A stretch of DNA of 64,000 nt, taken from Moringa oleifera (lineage: Eukaryota > Streptophyta > Magnoliopsida > Brassicales > Moringaceae). The translations under genes and the position numbers were made by a program. The notes under the pieces were generated by a model. It saw only the letters and a program-made list of their open reading frames with translations, was not told where the DNA came from and ran no database searches. The stretch is from assembly GCA_021397835.1 (NCBI GenBank), contig JAJFZO010000695.1:1181501-1245500 (forward strand), read 5' to 3'. Positions 1 to 11,399 of this stretch are shown here, one piece after another; position 1 is the first letter of the stretch, and every line of letters begins with the position of its first letter.

Positions 1-1000
1 TACTTCTAATCTTTAAAATCTTTCCAATGCATTTAGATTATATTAGAAAATAGATGTTGTACTCAATAAAGTAATGGAATCTCTATTTCTTTTATTGGTT
101 CCTTTTTTGTTAATTCTCTTATAGTCTCTTTTGCATTTGATAATGTATTATATGCATCCTTAATTAAAAATAATATAATATCTATTTCACAATTTTGCAA
201 ATAAATAGGGACTTTTATTGAATTTTTTCTTGACTATTTTCTTATGAAGGACTTGAATATAGTGGCATCCTTAGTGAAAGGCTGAAGTAGGCATAACTTG
301 CATGAATGTTCATCCTCTATGTGACCTAACAAACATTCCACTTTTTTGCTTTAGTTGCTCTCTTATCTCAACTAGCGCATCAACATCTTGATCACCCTTC
401 TCCTCCCATTCAAAGAAAAATTCTAGCTAGAAATAAAATTCCTATTTTAAACTCTTCTTCTAGTAATGTATGTGACTCTTATCTTTATAACAAAAATCAT
501 GAATTATCTTTTAAAGATTCTTCTATTAGTTGTGATTAACTATTTCAAATTATTTTTTCAGATCTTTAGATCCTATTCTTGCGATATCTTTGAAAATTAT
601 TAATATTATATTAATTTTATTGATTGTTTTACAAAAGTACCCTTGGTTGTATCCTTTAAAATTTAAATTTAATGCGCGCACTATCTTTGAAAAATTTTAC
701 AAACTCATCAAAAAAAAAAAAAGTCCACATTCAAAACTCTATGTAAGACAGTGATAGTGAGTACCAAGCACTTTCTATTTGCCCAATATGGAATCCAATA
801 TTTTACATCCTCAAATATATTAGCTATGTTGAATGCAAATATCACCATATTGTGAAAACTGTCCTTAAACTTCTCCATAATACTATCATTCCTTTTTGTT
901 TTTTGGTCTAATGCATTCCAAACTACAATTTACCTCATTGATTGCATGCTCATGTACATTTTCAAATAGATGCACCTTATCATAAATTATTGTGTTATAA
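1..1000. other. AT-rich DNA without recognisable gene
   Basis: The stretch is AT-rich, and all reading frames are short and interrupted. No splice-consistent gene model, terminal repeat or known domain was recognised. It lies outside the LTR of the minus-strand Tat/Ogre-like remnant that follows, so it is probably old flanking DNA or a further decayed repeat. Confidence 0.5.
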
Positions 1001-1930
1001 CTCCAAATATACTTCCTCTCATAACCAAACTTTTTTTGAGTAAGAGCTTGAGTATGAGATTTTGTTTTTTGTTTTTGATTTTAATAATAAATTGCCACTA
1101 ATCTTTTTTGAGGTGTAATATTTATTTGAAAAACCTGGTTTTCTTTTGAGAAAAAATGAATTCCATATGAAAATAAGTAGTAGTCTACTTTATCACATGA
1201 TTTGGGACTAAAAGTCGGTTACGTGTGAGGAATGATTAGCACCATCATAAATGCCTAACAATTAGTATCATTTAGTGGAATGATCTCATATCTTTAATTC
1301 ATGATAATTTCAAATTGATTTTGAACTAAATTTAATATGTGATTTTATACAAGAATCTTAATCTAACCAAAAATAGATCTTTGACTCTAGAAAAGTAAAT
1401 ATTTTGATTTAGAGATTAGAATATAATCATCATATTCCTTTCTTTTAAATAAAAAAATATGGAATGCATTACAGAATGAATAGCCAATAGAGGAATAAAA
1501 CATAAAAGATCATCTTTTATTCACTTTCAAAAAGCAATGATTGCAAGTATGTAGTATCTTTAATACGATTCATGCCTCTCTCTCAATCAGCAAGCAAATA
1601 ATCTCAAGAAAGCTTCTTAAGAGAGATTTTTAAGTTTCATAATGCGTCTTCAGTGCTTGACTACTGAGATCTAGAAATTCAATGGTTTTCCGTGGACTTC
1701 TCGATCGATGCTTGCTAATGACATATCTTTATTCGTGATTATTGTAAATCATCTTTTTTATCTACTATTCCTCTCTAAAATATCTCTCTTCTTATTAATT
1801 CTTTCTTTTTGATTCCTTTAGTTATAAATTCGATTATTACCCCTCTTTACCCATTTTGAAAAGGAAGAATAAGGCAAGACTAATAATCAATTAATGTTAA
1901 GCTCTAAACACCTATCTTTTTTTGTTTTTT
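1000..1930 (-). mobile_element. Tat/Ogre-like gypsy LTR remnant, copy A
   Basis: Read on the minus strand, 1260-1200 shows a 'ggtgctaat...cacacgtaaccgac' block, which matches the signature near the LTR 3' end of plant Tat/Ogre-type Ty3/gypsy elements (remembered from the family). About 110 bases further on comes 'attagtggcaa', a decayed form of the family's 'agtggcgactc' motif. The same blocks in the same order occur on the plus strand at 18005-18140. A second stretch (1540-1700, minus) aligns with 13130-13300 (plus), sharing 'gatttctaga', 'aatctctct' and 'ttatttgctt'. A purine-rich tract (minus strand, about 1850-1870) resembles the polypurine tract at 11124-11144. The LTR therefore probably ends near 1900-1930 on its U3 side. 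No coding sequence is associated, and exact ends and a TSD could not be fixed. Confidence 0.6.
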
Positions 1931-2250
1931 TGAGTCAAATAGAAAGTGATTCACATTCATCTTATTATTCTTCATTGATAGTCCATCAAAAAGTGCTTTT
2001 CATTCTTCTCTAGTATACTGAACTTTGTGGGATGAACAAGGAAGTAATTCTCATTCATTCCATTGTCCTTACTCTTGTAACTATCAAGAGGTGCTTCTCA
2101 TTAAACCTGTGTACTAAATTTTATAGAATTAGCTAAGAAGTTATTCTCATTCATCTTGTTGTTTTTAAGTTAATTGTCTATCAAGAAGTAATTCTTATTC
2201 ATCTTGGATACCTTTTCGTATGACACAATAGACATATGCCATCAATGACC
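1930..2250 (-). repeat. Degenerate tandem repeat, 3'-UTR-like array of copy A
   Basis: Repeats of a motif that reads on the minus strand as 'gaatgagaatnacttcttgat' alternate with 'gttgattctataaaattt'-like spacers. The same motif, much expanded, forms the plus-strand array at 10190-11050. It sits just upstream (in element orientation) of the LTR of copy A, as expected for the repeat-rich 3' untranslated region of Tat-type elements. Confidence 0.6.
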
Positions 2251-2257
2251 TACAATG

Positions 2258-3800
2258 TTAGATTTTGCCAAAATTACTAGACTCATTACCTAAGCTAGAT
2301 TTCAATCTCGATATGAGGTCTAAGCTAATCACATCTAGGATAAAAATAGTACTTATTATGAGATGTAAGGCATTCAAGTCTAAGCTTGTGTCAAAATGTT
2401 TGATATGAGGTAAGAAACTAGTCATATTTAAGGCATTTGTGCCCAATGAGAGGCATAAAAGTAGTCTCATCTAAGGTGATGTTAGTGTCTGATGTAGGGC
2501 ATGAAATCAAGCACATCTAAGTTGGTAGTGCCCTATGAGAGGTGTGAAAGTAGCCTCATTTAAGGTGGGTCATATACCCAAAATTGGGCATGAAAGCGGC
2601 TGCATTTAAAGCGAGAATGCTCAATGAAAGGCATTAAAGTAGTCTCGTCTAAGGCGAGGTTCGTGCCCAATATGAGGCATCAAAGTAGGCACATTTAAGG
2701 TGGGCATACCTGATGAGAGGCATGAAAATAGTCTCATTTGAGGTAGGGATAGTATCAGATGTGGGGCATGAAAGTAATAACACTAAGGCAAGAGTGCCCG
2801 ATGAGGGGCGTGAAAGCAATCACACTTGAGGCAGTTAGTCTGTGTGCCTGATGTGAGGCATGAAAGCAGTTATACCTAAAGGCGGTAGTACACAATGAGA
2901 GGTATGAAAGCAGTTTCATTTAAGGTATAAGTGCTCGATGTGAGGCATGAAAGTAACCACATCTAAGGTGAGAGTGCTTTGATGTAGGGCATGAAAGTAG
3001 TCATATCTAAAGCGATAGTGTCCCATGAGAGGCATGAAAGTGCTCTCATTTAAGGCAAGGGGTATGCTCGATGTGAGGCATGAATATGGCCATATCTAAA
3101 GTGAGAGTGCTCAATGTGGGGCATGAAAGCAATCACATCTAAAGTGATATTGCTTGATCAAAGGTACTAAAGCAATCTTATCTGAGGCAAAGGGGTATGC
3201 CCAATATATGGCATGAAAGTAAACACATCTAAGGCAGGAGTGCTTGATGTAGGGCATGAAAGTAGCCACACTTAAGGCATGATTAAAACCCAATGAGAGG
3301 TAGGAAACTAATCTCACCTAAGGTTATAGTGCTCGATATGGGGCAAAAAGTAGCCACACTTGAGGCATAATTAAAATCCGATGAGAGGTAGGAAACTAAT
3401 CCCACCTAAGGTTATAATGCTCGATGTGGGGCAAAAAGTAGCCACATCTGAGGCATAATTAACCCAATGAGAGGTAGGAAACTAGTCTCACTTAAGGTAC
3501 CCGATGAGAGGTAGGAAACTAATCCCACCTAAGGTTATAGTGCTCGATGTGGGGCAAAAAGTAGCCACATCTGAGGCATAATTAAAACCCAATGAGAGGT
3601 AGGAAACTAGTCTCACTTAAGGTTGTAATGCTAGATGAGAGACATGAAAGTAGTCTCATCTAAAGCAAAAGTGCCTGATGTGGTGCACAAAAGTAGTCTC
3701 ATCGAGAGCAAGAGTGCCCGATGTGGTGCATAAAAGCAACCACTCCTAAGGCGAAAGTGCCAACTGTAGGGCATTAAAGCAGCCATATTCAAGTCATAAT
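2258..3800. repeat. Minisatellite array of alternating hairpin units
   Basis: About 35 degenerate units of roughly 38-48 bases form the array. Two types tend to alternate. Type A reads approximately GATGAGA-ggcatgaaagtag-TCTCATC-taaggc and type B GATGTGG-ggcatgaaagtag-CCACATC-taaggc. In each unit the two flanks of the loop are reverse complements, giving a 7-bp stem and a 12-13-nt loop. Perfect cases are B at 3423-3429/3442-3448 and 3546-3552/3565-3571, and A at 3634-3640/3654-3660. Short open frames across the array are by-products of the repeat and are not called as genes. The array abuts the copy A 3'-UTR-like repeats and may belong to that element or be an independent local amplification. 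Confidence 0.85.
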
Positions 3801-4985
3801 ATTAATTGGATAATTCTTTTTCCATTGCTTCTTTTTTCTGAAATTTGAATTGAAGTCTTTTAAGTATGATGCATGTATCTATGTATGAATGCTACATACA
3901 ATTCTTAGCTAGTAATAGTAATTTTTAAGGTTATTTTTTCTTTTGGCGGGTGACCTGGTTGTCCATCATCCCATCATTGACCTTAATTTTACCTATACTA
4001 TCATTTCGTCACGAGGTGTTCAACAACATTTACTATGAGAAGAAATGATCCATCAGGATTGCATGAGCAAGAATATTTTTCATGACTGATGCTCGTTGGA
4101 TCATAATCCCATTACTTATGTATCACTCAATGTTCCCTTAAGTGTGTTTCCCTTTTATTCTTGTTTTTGTTTTTATTCAAGCAATCCCTTTCATCACTAT
4201 CCTGTTTTGTGAGATATAACTGAGTGAGTGTTTGATTCAATATTAATTAATTTAATATAAAATTTTAAAATTTAATTTTTTTAAAAAAATTACAAACTTA
4301 TAAAATAATTATAAGCATTTACATTTAAAAATATGTGTTTTAATGGTTAATGTTTACAATTATCATCATATATTTATTAATAATTGTTATTTGATAAATA
4401 TCATTAAAAAAATGATAAAAATTTTTACTAATATATTTAGTAACAATTATCATAATTATCGCCAAATAATTGCTATAAAAAATCTATTTTGATATACCCT
4501 TAAATATTCAATTTTTACCATTTTTTAGCTTTACAGGCATCTTGTTTGATGGCAAATCTTTGATTACATAACCACATAAACATTACTCGAACAATCTTGA
4601 AACTATTATGACAATTAATTAAGAAAATACAAGAAGTGAGGGATCGTGATTAACACTGAAATTACAGCTTGCTGCTCTGCCAAAGGAGCTTCACAGCCAA
4701 GCTCATGGTAGGAAGTGGAAAATTTAAATGGTGTGCCAACCACATACAAATGCAAGAACTTTGCATATGCTCCTAATTCTTTTCCACACAGCCACAAGCC
4801 CACAAGATATTGTTCTCTAAGAAACATTAAAGGCCTCATGGCAGTAGCTTCAGTGGTAAAAGAATGAACTATCCAAGCTTGTTACTCATAAAGCAACTTC
4901 TTTTTCTGTTGTGCTTGTTGGCCGGAGATTGTAATTGTTCTTCTGTCTTGCTTCAGGAATTAAAAAAAAAAGAAAGAATGACATG
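3801..4985. other. Intergenic and 3' flank of the MATE gene
   Basis: This is AT-rich sequence downstream of the MATE stop codon. The part nearest the gene (about 4500-4989) may be transcribed as 3' UTR, but no clear polyadenylation signal was fixed. A minus-strand frame at 4615-4839 has no recognisable domain and is not called. Confidence 0.5.
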
Positions 4986-4989
4986 AATA

Positions 4990-7851
4990 CTAAATAATGA
5001 AATTAATTCTTTGTTTCTCTCCCATCGATCCATTGTCTACCGAAGATCTCTCCTTGAATAGCCTCTCCCTTACCTTTCTTACCTGCAATGTCAACACAAC
5101 ATTAAAAGTAAAGATCTCCCAATCAAGTAATGATATACAGAGAAAATTTAAGCATCTCGAAGTAGTTAATCAATGCTAGGTGTTTCCTTCGTGTTTGTGC
5201 ACTATTGTTACATTTCTCGGCTAACCCTTCTAATTGCATTGAACCGAGTTACCCATGCTGAAGATAAGAGTGGAAGAAAACAAGATTTGAAATGAATATT
5301 TCAAAAGTTATAGCAATTAAAATCCAGCCAGCAGGTAAGCAAAGAAAATGAAAATATTGCTGCCGTTGTTAGAAAAATTGTGAAGGCTTACAAAAGTTAG
5401 AAGTGGAGAGCAAACCTGTTCTTCCCAGCTGGTACAACCTGTTATGACAGAGAGCAATACTACTTGCAAAAAAGAACCAGTTTGTATCCCATTCCACAGG
5501 CCCTTGCCTTTCAATCTCAACCAGAACCCCAATGCAGCAGCAGCTGGAAGTCCACAAAGATAGTACGCTGCAAGGTTGACATAAGCCCCAAGGTCCTGCC
5601 AACCACATCCCCTAGCAATGCCTGATTTAGATATACACCAGATTAGTTTCAAAATGAAAAATCAGACATTTGAAGAGTACTTCTGTTCATAAAGAGAGGA
5701 AAACCTGAGAGGACTGCTTGTAAGCCATCCAATATAACAGACAGAGACACCCACGGACCCATGGTTGCGACATAATCCACAACTTCCTTCTCATTGCTGA
5801 AAGTATAACCAAAAACATGTCTGCAGGCAAAGAGGGTTGTGCTTGCTATTAGTGTTGTTGAGACCGATATGAGAATGGCAGTGCACACAGCAAGACGAGC
5901 TGCTTGTGGGTTCCCAGCTCCTAATTCATTTGAAATTCTAGTGCTGTCCAAAGAAAAAAAAGAAACTGACTTATAATCAAATATTCAACACTAAGTACAT
6001 TATAAATCAGGGATATGTACTTCTTAGGTGTTCAAACAGAAGCATACCTTGCTGCTGCACCTAGACTCTCTGGTATTGTAAAGAGTGTGGAGGTGGTTGC
6101 TAGACTGTTTAAGAAGAAATCAACAGCCAGTTAATACTTCATTGAACTTGGTTTTCAATGACATACTGTCCTGAATCCAAAACACTAATAGAAAACATAC
6201 CATGCAGACAAAACTGAAGTTTCAAGTTTTGGATTTGGTAATAACCCAGAAAGCATGATAAGAATCTCAACTGCCCACCATTCCAGGCTAAGATCATGAA
6301 CAGAAACACCATATATCAGAGAACAATTCCATGTAAAATGACAAATAGGACACTCAAGAAAAGTTAGATTACCAAATCATAAATCCAGAAGGAATCCCAA
6401 AGCGAAAGAACTCTCCAACTCCTTGGAACAGTTCCATCGAAACTGGGACGCGAGCTTTTGCACAGGTAGCAGAGTACTTCATGTATAATGCCAGTAATGT
6501 CACATTTAACCAATAAGACATGCTGATAGATAATGCTGCACCAATGTTTTCTAGTCTAAACTTGAACACTAAAGTCCAACACAGAAATATGTGGAATAAA
6601 AGAACGGAGCAAGAGCTCATGAGCAAGGGAATCATCAAACTTTGTGCCTGAAAGAATCGAACAAGCGGTTGAAGAGTTGCATAAGCATAGAGTGCGGGAA
6701 TGAGCCACACTGTGAATTTACCAGCTTCATGTGCCATTTGGGGGTCTTGACCCATCATAGTGAGTGTTTTATCCATGTATATCCACAGCACAGACACAGG
6801 GAGACAGACCATGATAAGAGAGAAAGTAGCTGTGTAGGTTTGTATCCCAAGTTTTTGATACTGCTTGGCTCCAAACGCTTGTCCGCACAGAGTTTCCCGT
6901 GCACTTGACATTCCAAACTGTTTGCCACGTGAAAATTACACATGTTAGTAGGGTGCATGATAACCAGTAATTGAAGAAAAGTGGATGCTTCTATAACTTG
7001 TGTCATAATGTCCATGCATATGGCTTCATTCATGTGGCTCTAATTATATTCAAGCCCTGAAACCCGCATACAGCCAAACAAATTTCAATATATTATTATA
7101 GTCTGATTCGTCACCGCATATATCAGTGTTTATGAATATTAAAAATCAAAAATTAAGATAGTGAGTGTAAAGATTTAGAACCTCCTTAGCATCCTTTTCA
7201 ATGTTAATTTATCAATCAAGAACCCATCATCTAACTTGCAGTTGGTTCCTCCAGCTAGTTGGATGTTGACTAGTAGCCAATCTTCTCAGTTAGTCTCCAA
7301 ACTTTAAAAGAATGGCAGATGACATTACCTAACCTCGAATACTCCGATCCAAATTTATCTGTAAGATCAACCATTTTATCATAATTTTAGAGGTCACATT
7401 TATTATTATAAGTAGTAAGCGTCAGATGTGGCGATCTTCCCTTCAGGTTATTGTGTTTCTCTCCGTATACATAAATGTTTAACAGGAGGTGGATAATTAT
7501 ATTACGTAAGTTTCTTATTTCATTAAAATGGCAATAAAAGAGTTCGATTTCTGTTTTTTAGTGCTATATATGCCAGAGATAGACTTCTTAAAATGCAATA
7601 AAAAAAGGACTTACAAGAAGACTGAAGCCAGTGACAGCACAGAAAGAAACAGCTATGGCGGTGCTTGAGAACATGAGTTCACCCAGGTGACCAACCATCA
7701 TAACTGATATGAGTTGCAAAAAGTACATTGACAAATTCACAGCCACCATAGGACCTGCTATATAGCCCAACCTCTTCATCTCTTGAATGAAATCATCCAC
7801 TCTACCCTTTCTCTTCTCCTCTCCCTCGACAAGCAATAAACCTTTCTCCAT
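4990..7851 (-). CDS. MATE efflux transporter (DETOXIFICATION family)
   Basis: Seven exons with GT-AG introns give one uninterrupted frame of 487 codons: complement of 4990..5082, 5416..5621, 5705..5943, 6048..6104, 6201..6287, 6373..6917 and 7615..7851. The exon lengths (237, 545, 87, 57, 239, 206 and 93) keep phase throughout. The family couples export of organic compounds or metal-chelating acids to proton or sodium gradients through 12 membrane helices at the plasma or vacuolar membrane; the substrate here is unknown. Landmarks are MMVGHLGEL (about residues 51-59), [13 protein letters not shown] (87-99), CLEWW (from 261), [22 protein letters not shown] (about 296-317), [20 protein letters not shown] (about 390-409) and a basic C-terminal tail. 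Length and exon pattern match plant DTX genes. The start at 7851 was chosen because MEKGLLL begins a normal short cytosolic N-terminus; the frame is open upstream to 8040 but that part looks non-coding. Arg86 stands where relatives commonly have Leu. No pseudogene lesion was seen. Confidence 0.93.
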
Positions 7852-8079
7852 GTTCTCTGTTTCACTCAGTGCGTCTGAGGAGAAAGAAAGAGAAGCACCA
7901 AGAAAGCCAGCCAGCGTGAGAAAGAACCGACTTTCAGAACACATGGAGTGTATAATTTGTGGCTTAAACAGTGTCTTCAGGTCGCAGCACATGGCAGCAT
8001 CTAAGGTGGAAGCGGCCCCTTTAAAAAATATAAAGCCCAAAAGGTCTAAAATGAGACACCGGGTTTTTTAAATAATGGA

Positions 8080-9640
8080 TCCAACTAAGTTTGACTCATT
8101 TAAAATTACGGGATTCTGTGCATCACATGTGTATTAACTCTTCCAAATTATTTCATCTAGTTTTTTGTGCATCAATTTAACAAGTTTTACTAAGTGATTT
8201 ATATTTCTATTTGTATAGAAGTCAGCTTAATGGATTTCATACAAATAAAGTTATTATTATATTTTATTTGTTAATTTAAAATAATATTAATATGAAATAA
8301 ATTTTAATATATAAAAATTGCAAAGAAGAAGAGCTAGATGAATTAATTTTTTTTTGAATTTTTGAAATATCAAATATATGACTTATTATATATTATATAT
8401 AATATTAAATAATAAAAATATATACTTCATTATTCAACAACAAAATATAACTTTAACATAAAAACAATTAATATTAATAAACATTTAAGATGATAAATAT
8501 CTTTAATAAAAATTAATTAACATTATATTTATTTTTATCATATTAAATAAATATTTTATAAAAATATAAAATAAACTATAAAAAATATGAATTAACTTTT
8601 TAAAAAATTGAATTTATAGATTAAATCAATTGAACATTTGATACTTTAATTTAAATCTCAATGTTAAAGTTTTTAAATAATATTAATCAAAATTTTGGTA
8701 TGATGATTTCAAAATTTTCTTAAATCCAACGAGATTGAAGCACACTCTCATTGTCTCCTTCTCACGTTTACCAAATTTGATACTCAATTCTTCAACTAGG
8801 TATGTGCATGATCTCAAAGTTAAAAATATAATTTTTCTTTGTTTGCTCAAAATTCTTGTTTACAAAAGTTAAGTCAAAGTGATCATAAGTTTTTGTATGC
8901 TTGTGTTTAAAATTCCAACATTATGGTCCAAATGTTTGTCATTTACTTGAATATGTTACGACCTTTAATGTCTGAAAAAAAAAAAAATCGACAAATGATG
9001 ATCCGGGCATGTTCAAGATTTAAACACTTTTGGTTGATGACATTCATTGCAACAAATCATATTATTTTTTTCTTAACAAATTAATTTAATAAATCATATT
9101 ATTAATTTAAATTTTTGAATTTATGAATATTGTTTTGCATGGGCATCATTACTGTGCATGCTGCGAGAATACTATGTGAATATGAAAACAAACTCACATT
9201 CTTGTTAGTTCTATGTTAGGGCAATAAACTTTAATAAATTAAATCCACAATATGATATCTAATGTATGCTAACTTTATTATTTTTGGTTTTTTTTATTTA
9301 CCTTTCTTTGCATATATCATTCGTGCTGTAACGATCAATTTTTTTGATATTTTTGATACAAGATATAACTAAGATAATGTATTTATTTTTGAAAAGATCA
9401 ATAATAATGAGTTCAACTCAATAAAAGTAATATATATGCTGAAAAAATTCAATGCATAGGGTCTTCAATCAAGTTTCAATATATTATTGTGTAAGAGATT
9501 TAAGAAAAGATTTAAAAGATATAATTAAAAATATAGAGTACAAACATATACTTAATATAATGTATGAAACAACTAGGCATGTGCCCATGTATATTGTCAA
9601 GTAACCCTCATTTGATGAAAATGAAATTACAAAAAATTTT
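8080..9640. other. AT-rich upstream/intergenic region
   Basis: This very AT-rich stretch between the MATE 5' side and the repeat arrays of copy B contains poly-A/T runs and no open frame of note. No transposon ends or RNA gene were recognised. Any promoter of the MATE gene would lie in the first few hundred bases. Confidence 0.5.
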
Positions 9641-9649
9641 AGAGGGTAG

Positions 9650-10030
9650 AAAAAAATTTCCTAATGGAGAGGGCCAATTTTTTTTTTTTCCAATGGGAGA
9701 GGTTGAAATAAATTTTTCTCAATGAGAAGGGATGAAATAAATTTTATTGGATAAGAGAGGGGCAAAATAATTTTTCAAATGGGAGGGGATGAAATAAATT
9801 TTCCCTAATAAGAGAAGGTCAAAATAAATTTAAAATTTTCCAAATGAGAGGGGATGAAATAAATTATCTTTGATAGGAGGAGGATAAAATAAATTTTTTG
9901 AACGGAATGAGATGAAATAAAAAATTTTCCAATGGAAGGGGATGAAACAAATCTCCCTAGTGGCAAGGGATGAAATAAATTTTTTTCGATGGGAGGGTAT
10001 ATGATGAAATTTTTCCAATGGAAGCAAATA
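9650..10030 (+). repeat. Tandem repeat, about 35-45 bp units
   Basis: Roughly nine degenerate units of 'ccaatgggaggggatgaaat' followed by 'aaattttt'. The unit is purine-rich in its first half and T-rich at its end. The array lies directly upstream of the second array of copy B and probably belongs to the same element's 3' non-coding region. Minus-strand open frames here are artefacts of the repeat. Confidence 0.75.
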
Positions 10031-10189
10031 TTTTTTTTAAAAAATAAAAAAACAAAAAAGAGAAGAAAATATCATCCCTAGTGGAAGAAGTATTGGTTGT
10101 TGAAAAATGCTTGGTAAACAAAATTCTGTCAATTTTCAAATAATTCCCAATAATTGACAATTGCGTCGTGCAAAAGTTATAGCAATTCA

Positions 10190-11050
10190 GTACATTAAAG
10201 AGGAATGAGAGTCACTTTTTTATGGACTACCAATTCAAGAATAGTAGGATGAATATGAATCATTTCCTAGTTGATTCTACAAAATTTGGTACTTCAGATT
10301 GAATGAGAACCACTTTTTGATGATTACCAAAATGAGGTAAAAGGATGAATGAGAATTGTTTCTTAGTGGACTACTAATTCAAGAATGATAGAATGAATAG
10401 GAATCGCTTCCTACTTGATTTTATAAAATTCGGTACCTTAAGTTGAAAGAAAATCACTTCATGATGGTTACTAAAATTAAGGCAATGGGATGAATGAGAA
10501 TCGCTTCCTCATTGACTCCATGAAGTTTAGTACATCAAATGAATGGGAATTACTTCTTGAAGGACTAGCAATTCAAGAACCGTAGGATGAACGAGAATCA
10601 CTTCCTAACTGTTAATATAATTTATGGAGTCAACTGGGAAGTAATTCACTTTCATATCGTTGCCTCAATTTTGGTAACCATCAAGAAAAGATTCTCATGC
10701 AATCTGAGGTACCAAATTTTATAGAATCACTTTCTAACTAATTTTATAAAATTTGGTACCTCAGATTGAATGAGAATCTTTTCTTGATGGTTACTAAAAT
10801 TGAGGCAATAATATGAAAGTGAATTACTTCCTAGTTGACTCCATAAATTAGATTAACAAGAACAATAAGAATCGTTTCCCAATTAATTCTACCAATCCAG
10901 AATAACTAGATGAATGTGAATCATTTTCTAATTGATTCTCAAATTTGGTACCATAGGTTGAATGTGAATCGCATCTCGATGGATCATCGAATTGGGGCAA
11001 TAGGATAAAGGTTGATCATTTCCTATTTGATTTTGGTTGTTAAAAAAGAA
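10190..11050 (+). repeat. Tandem repeat of copy B, composite unit near 100 bp
   Basis: Two half-units alternate. One holds 'gaatgagaatcacttcttga' and 'ggttaccaaaattgaggcaa'; the other holds 'gaatcgcttcctagttgatt' and 'ataaaatttggtacctcag'. Around 10620-10840 an inverted block interrupts the series, where the same motifs are read on the opposite strand and then return to the forward sense. The motif is shared with 1930-2250 on the minus strand, which ties copies A and B together. Confidence 0.75.
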
Positions 11051-11399
11051 AAGAAAAAAAAAGTGATAGATGTTTACAACTTAAAAATTGTGGTTTTTAG
11101 TATTTATCCTGTTCTGTGTTCTTAAAAATGGGCAAAAAAGGGAAATTTTAGACACCTAATTTTAGCTCTAATATTGAGTTAGAGCTAAAAAATGATCAAT
11201 GTCAACAAGAATTTTTAGATTGAGATTTATTTTCAAATTTTGAGATCATACTTTTATCTTGGTGTTAGGCCAAAAATAGCTTAATGAGTTTACTTTACCC
11301 TGATGTCAAGTCGAGAATTGTTTAATAAGCATGTTCTGCCCAATATTAGATTGAGAATCCTAATGACAAATCGAGTAAAATATAAATTGCACGAAGAGG

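Noticed and set aside
2258..3317. Minus-strand short open frames across the hairpin array
   Set aside because: They exist only because the tandem unit happens to be open in one frame. The predicted peptides are repetitive and have no domain.
2258..3800. CRISPR-like array
   Set aside because: Units are degenerate and contiguous without unique spacers, and the sequence is plant nuclear. It is a minisatellite.
4615..4839. 74-codon minus-strand frame downstream of the MATE gene
   Set aside because: There is no domain, and the MATE stop at 4990 is supported by the in-phase last exon. It is probably 3' UTR or intergenic.
8020..8035. Minus-strand TATA-like 'ttatattttttaa' upstream of the MATE start
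   Set aside because: It lies about 170 bases before the ATG in very AT-rich DNA where such words are frequent, so it cannot be assigned as the promoter.
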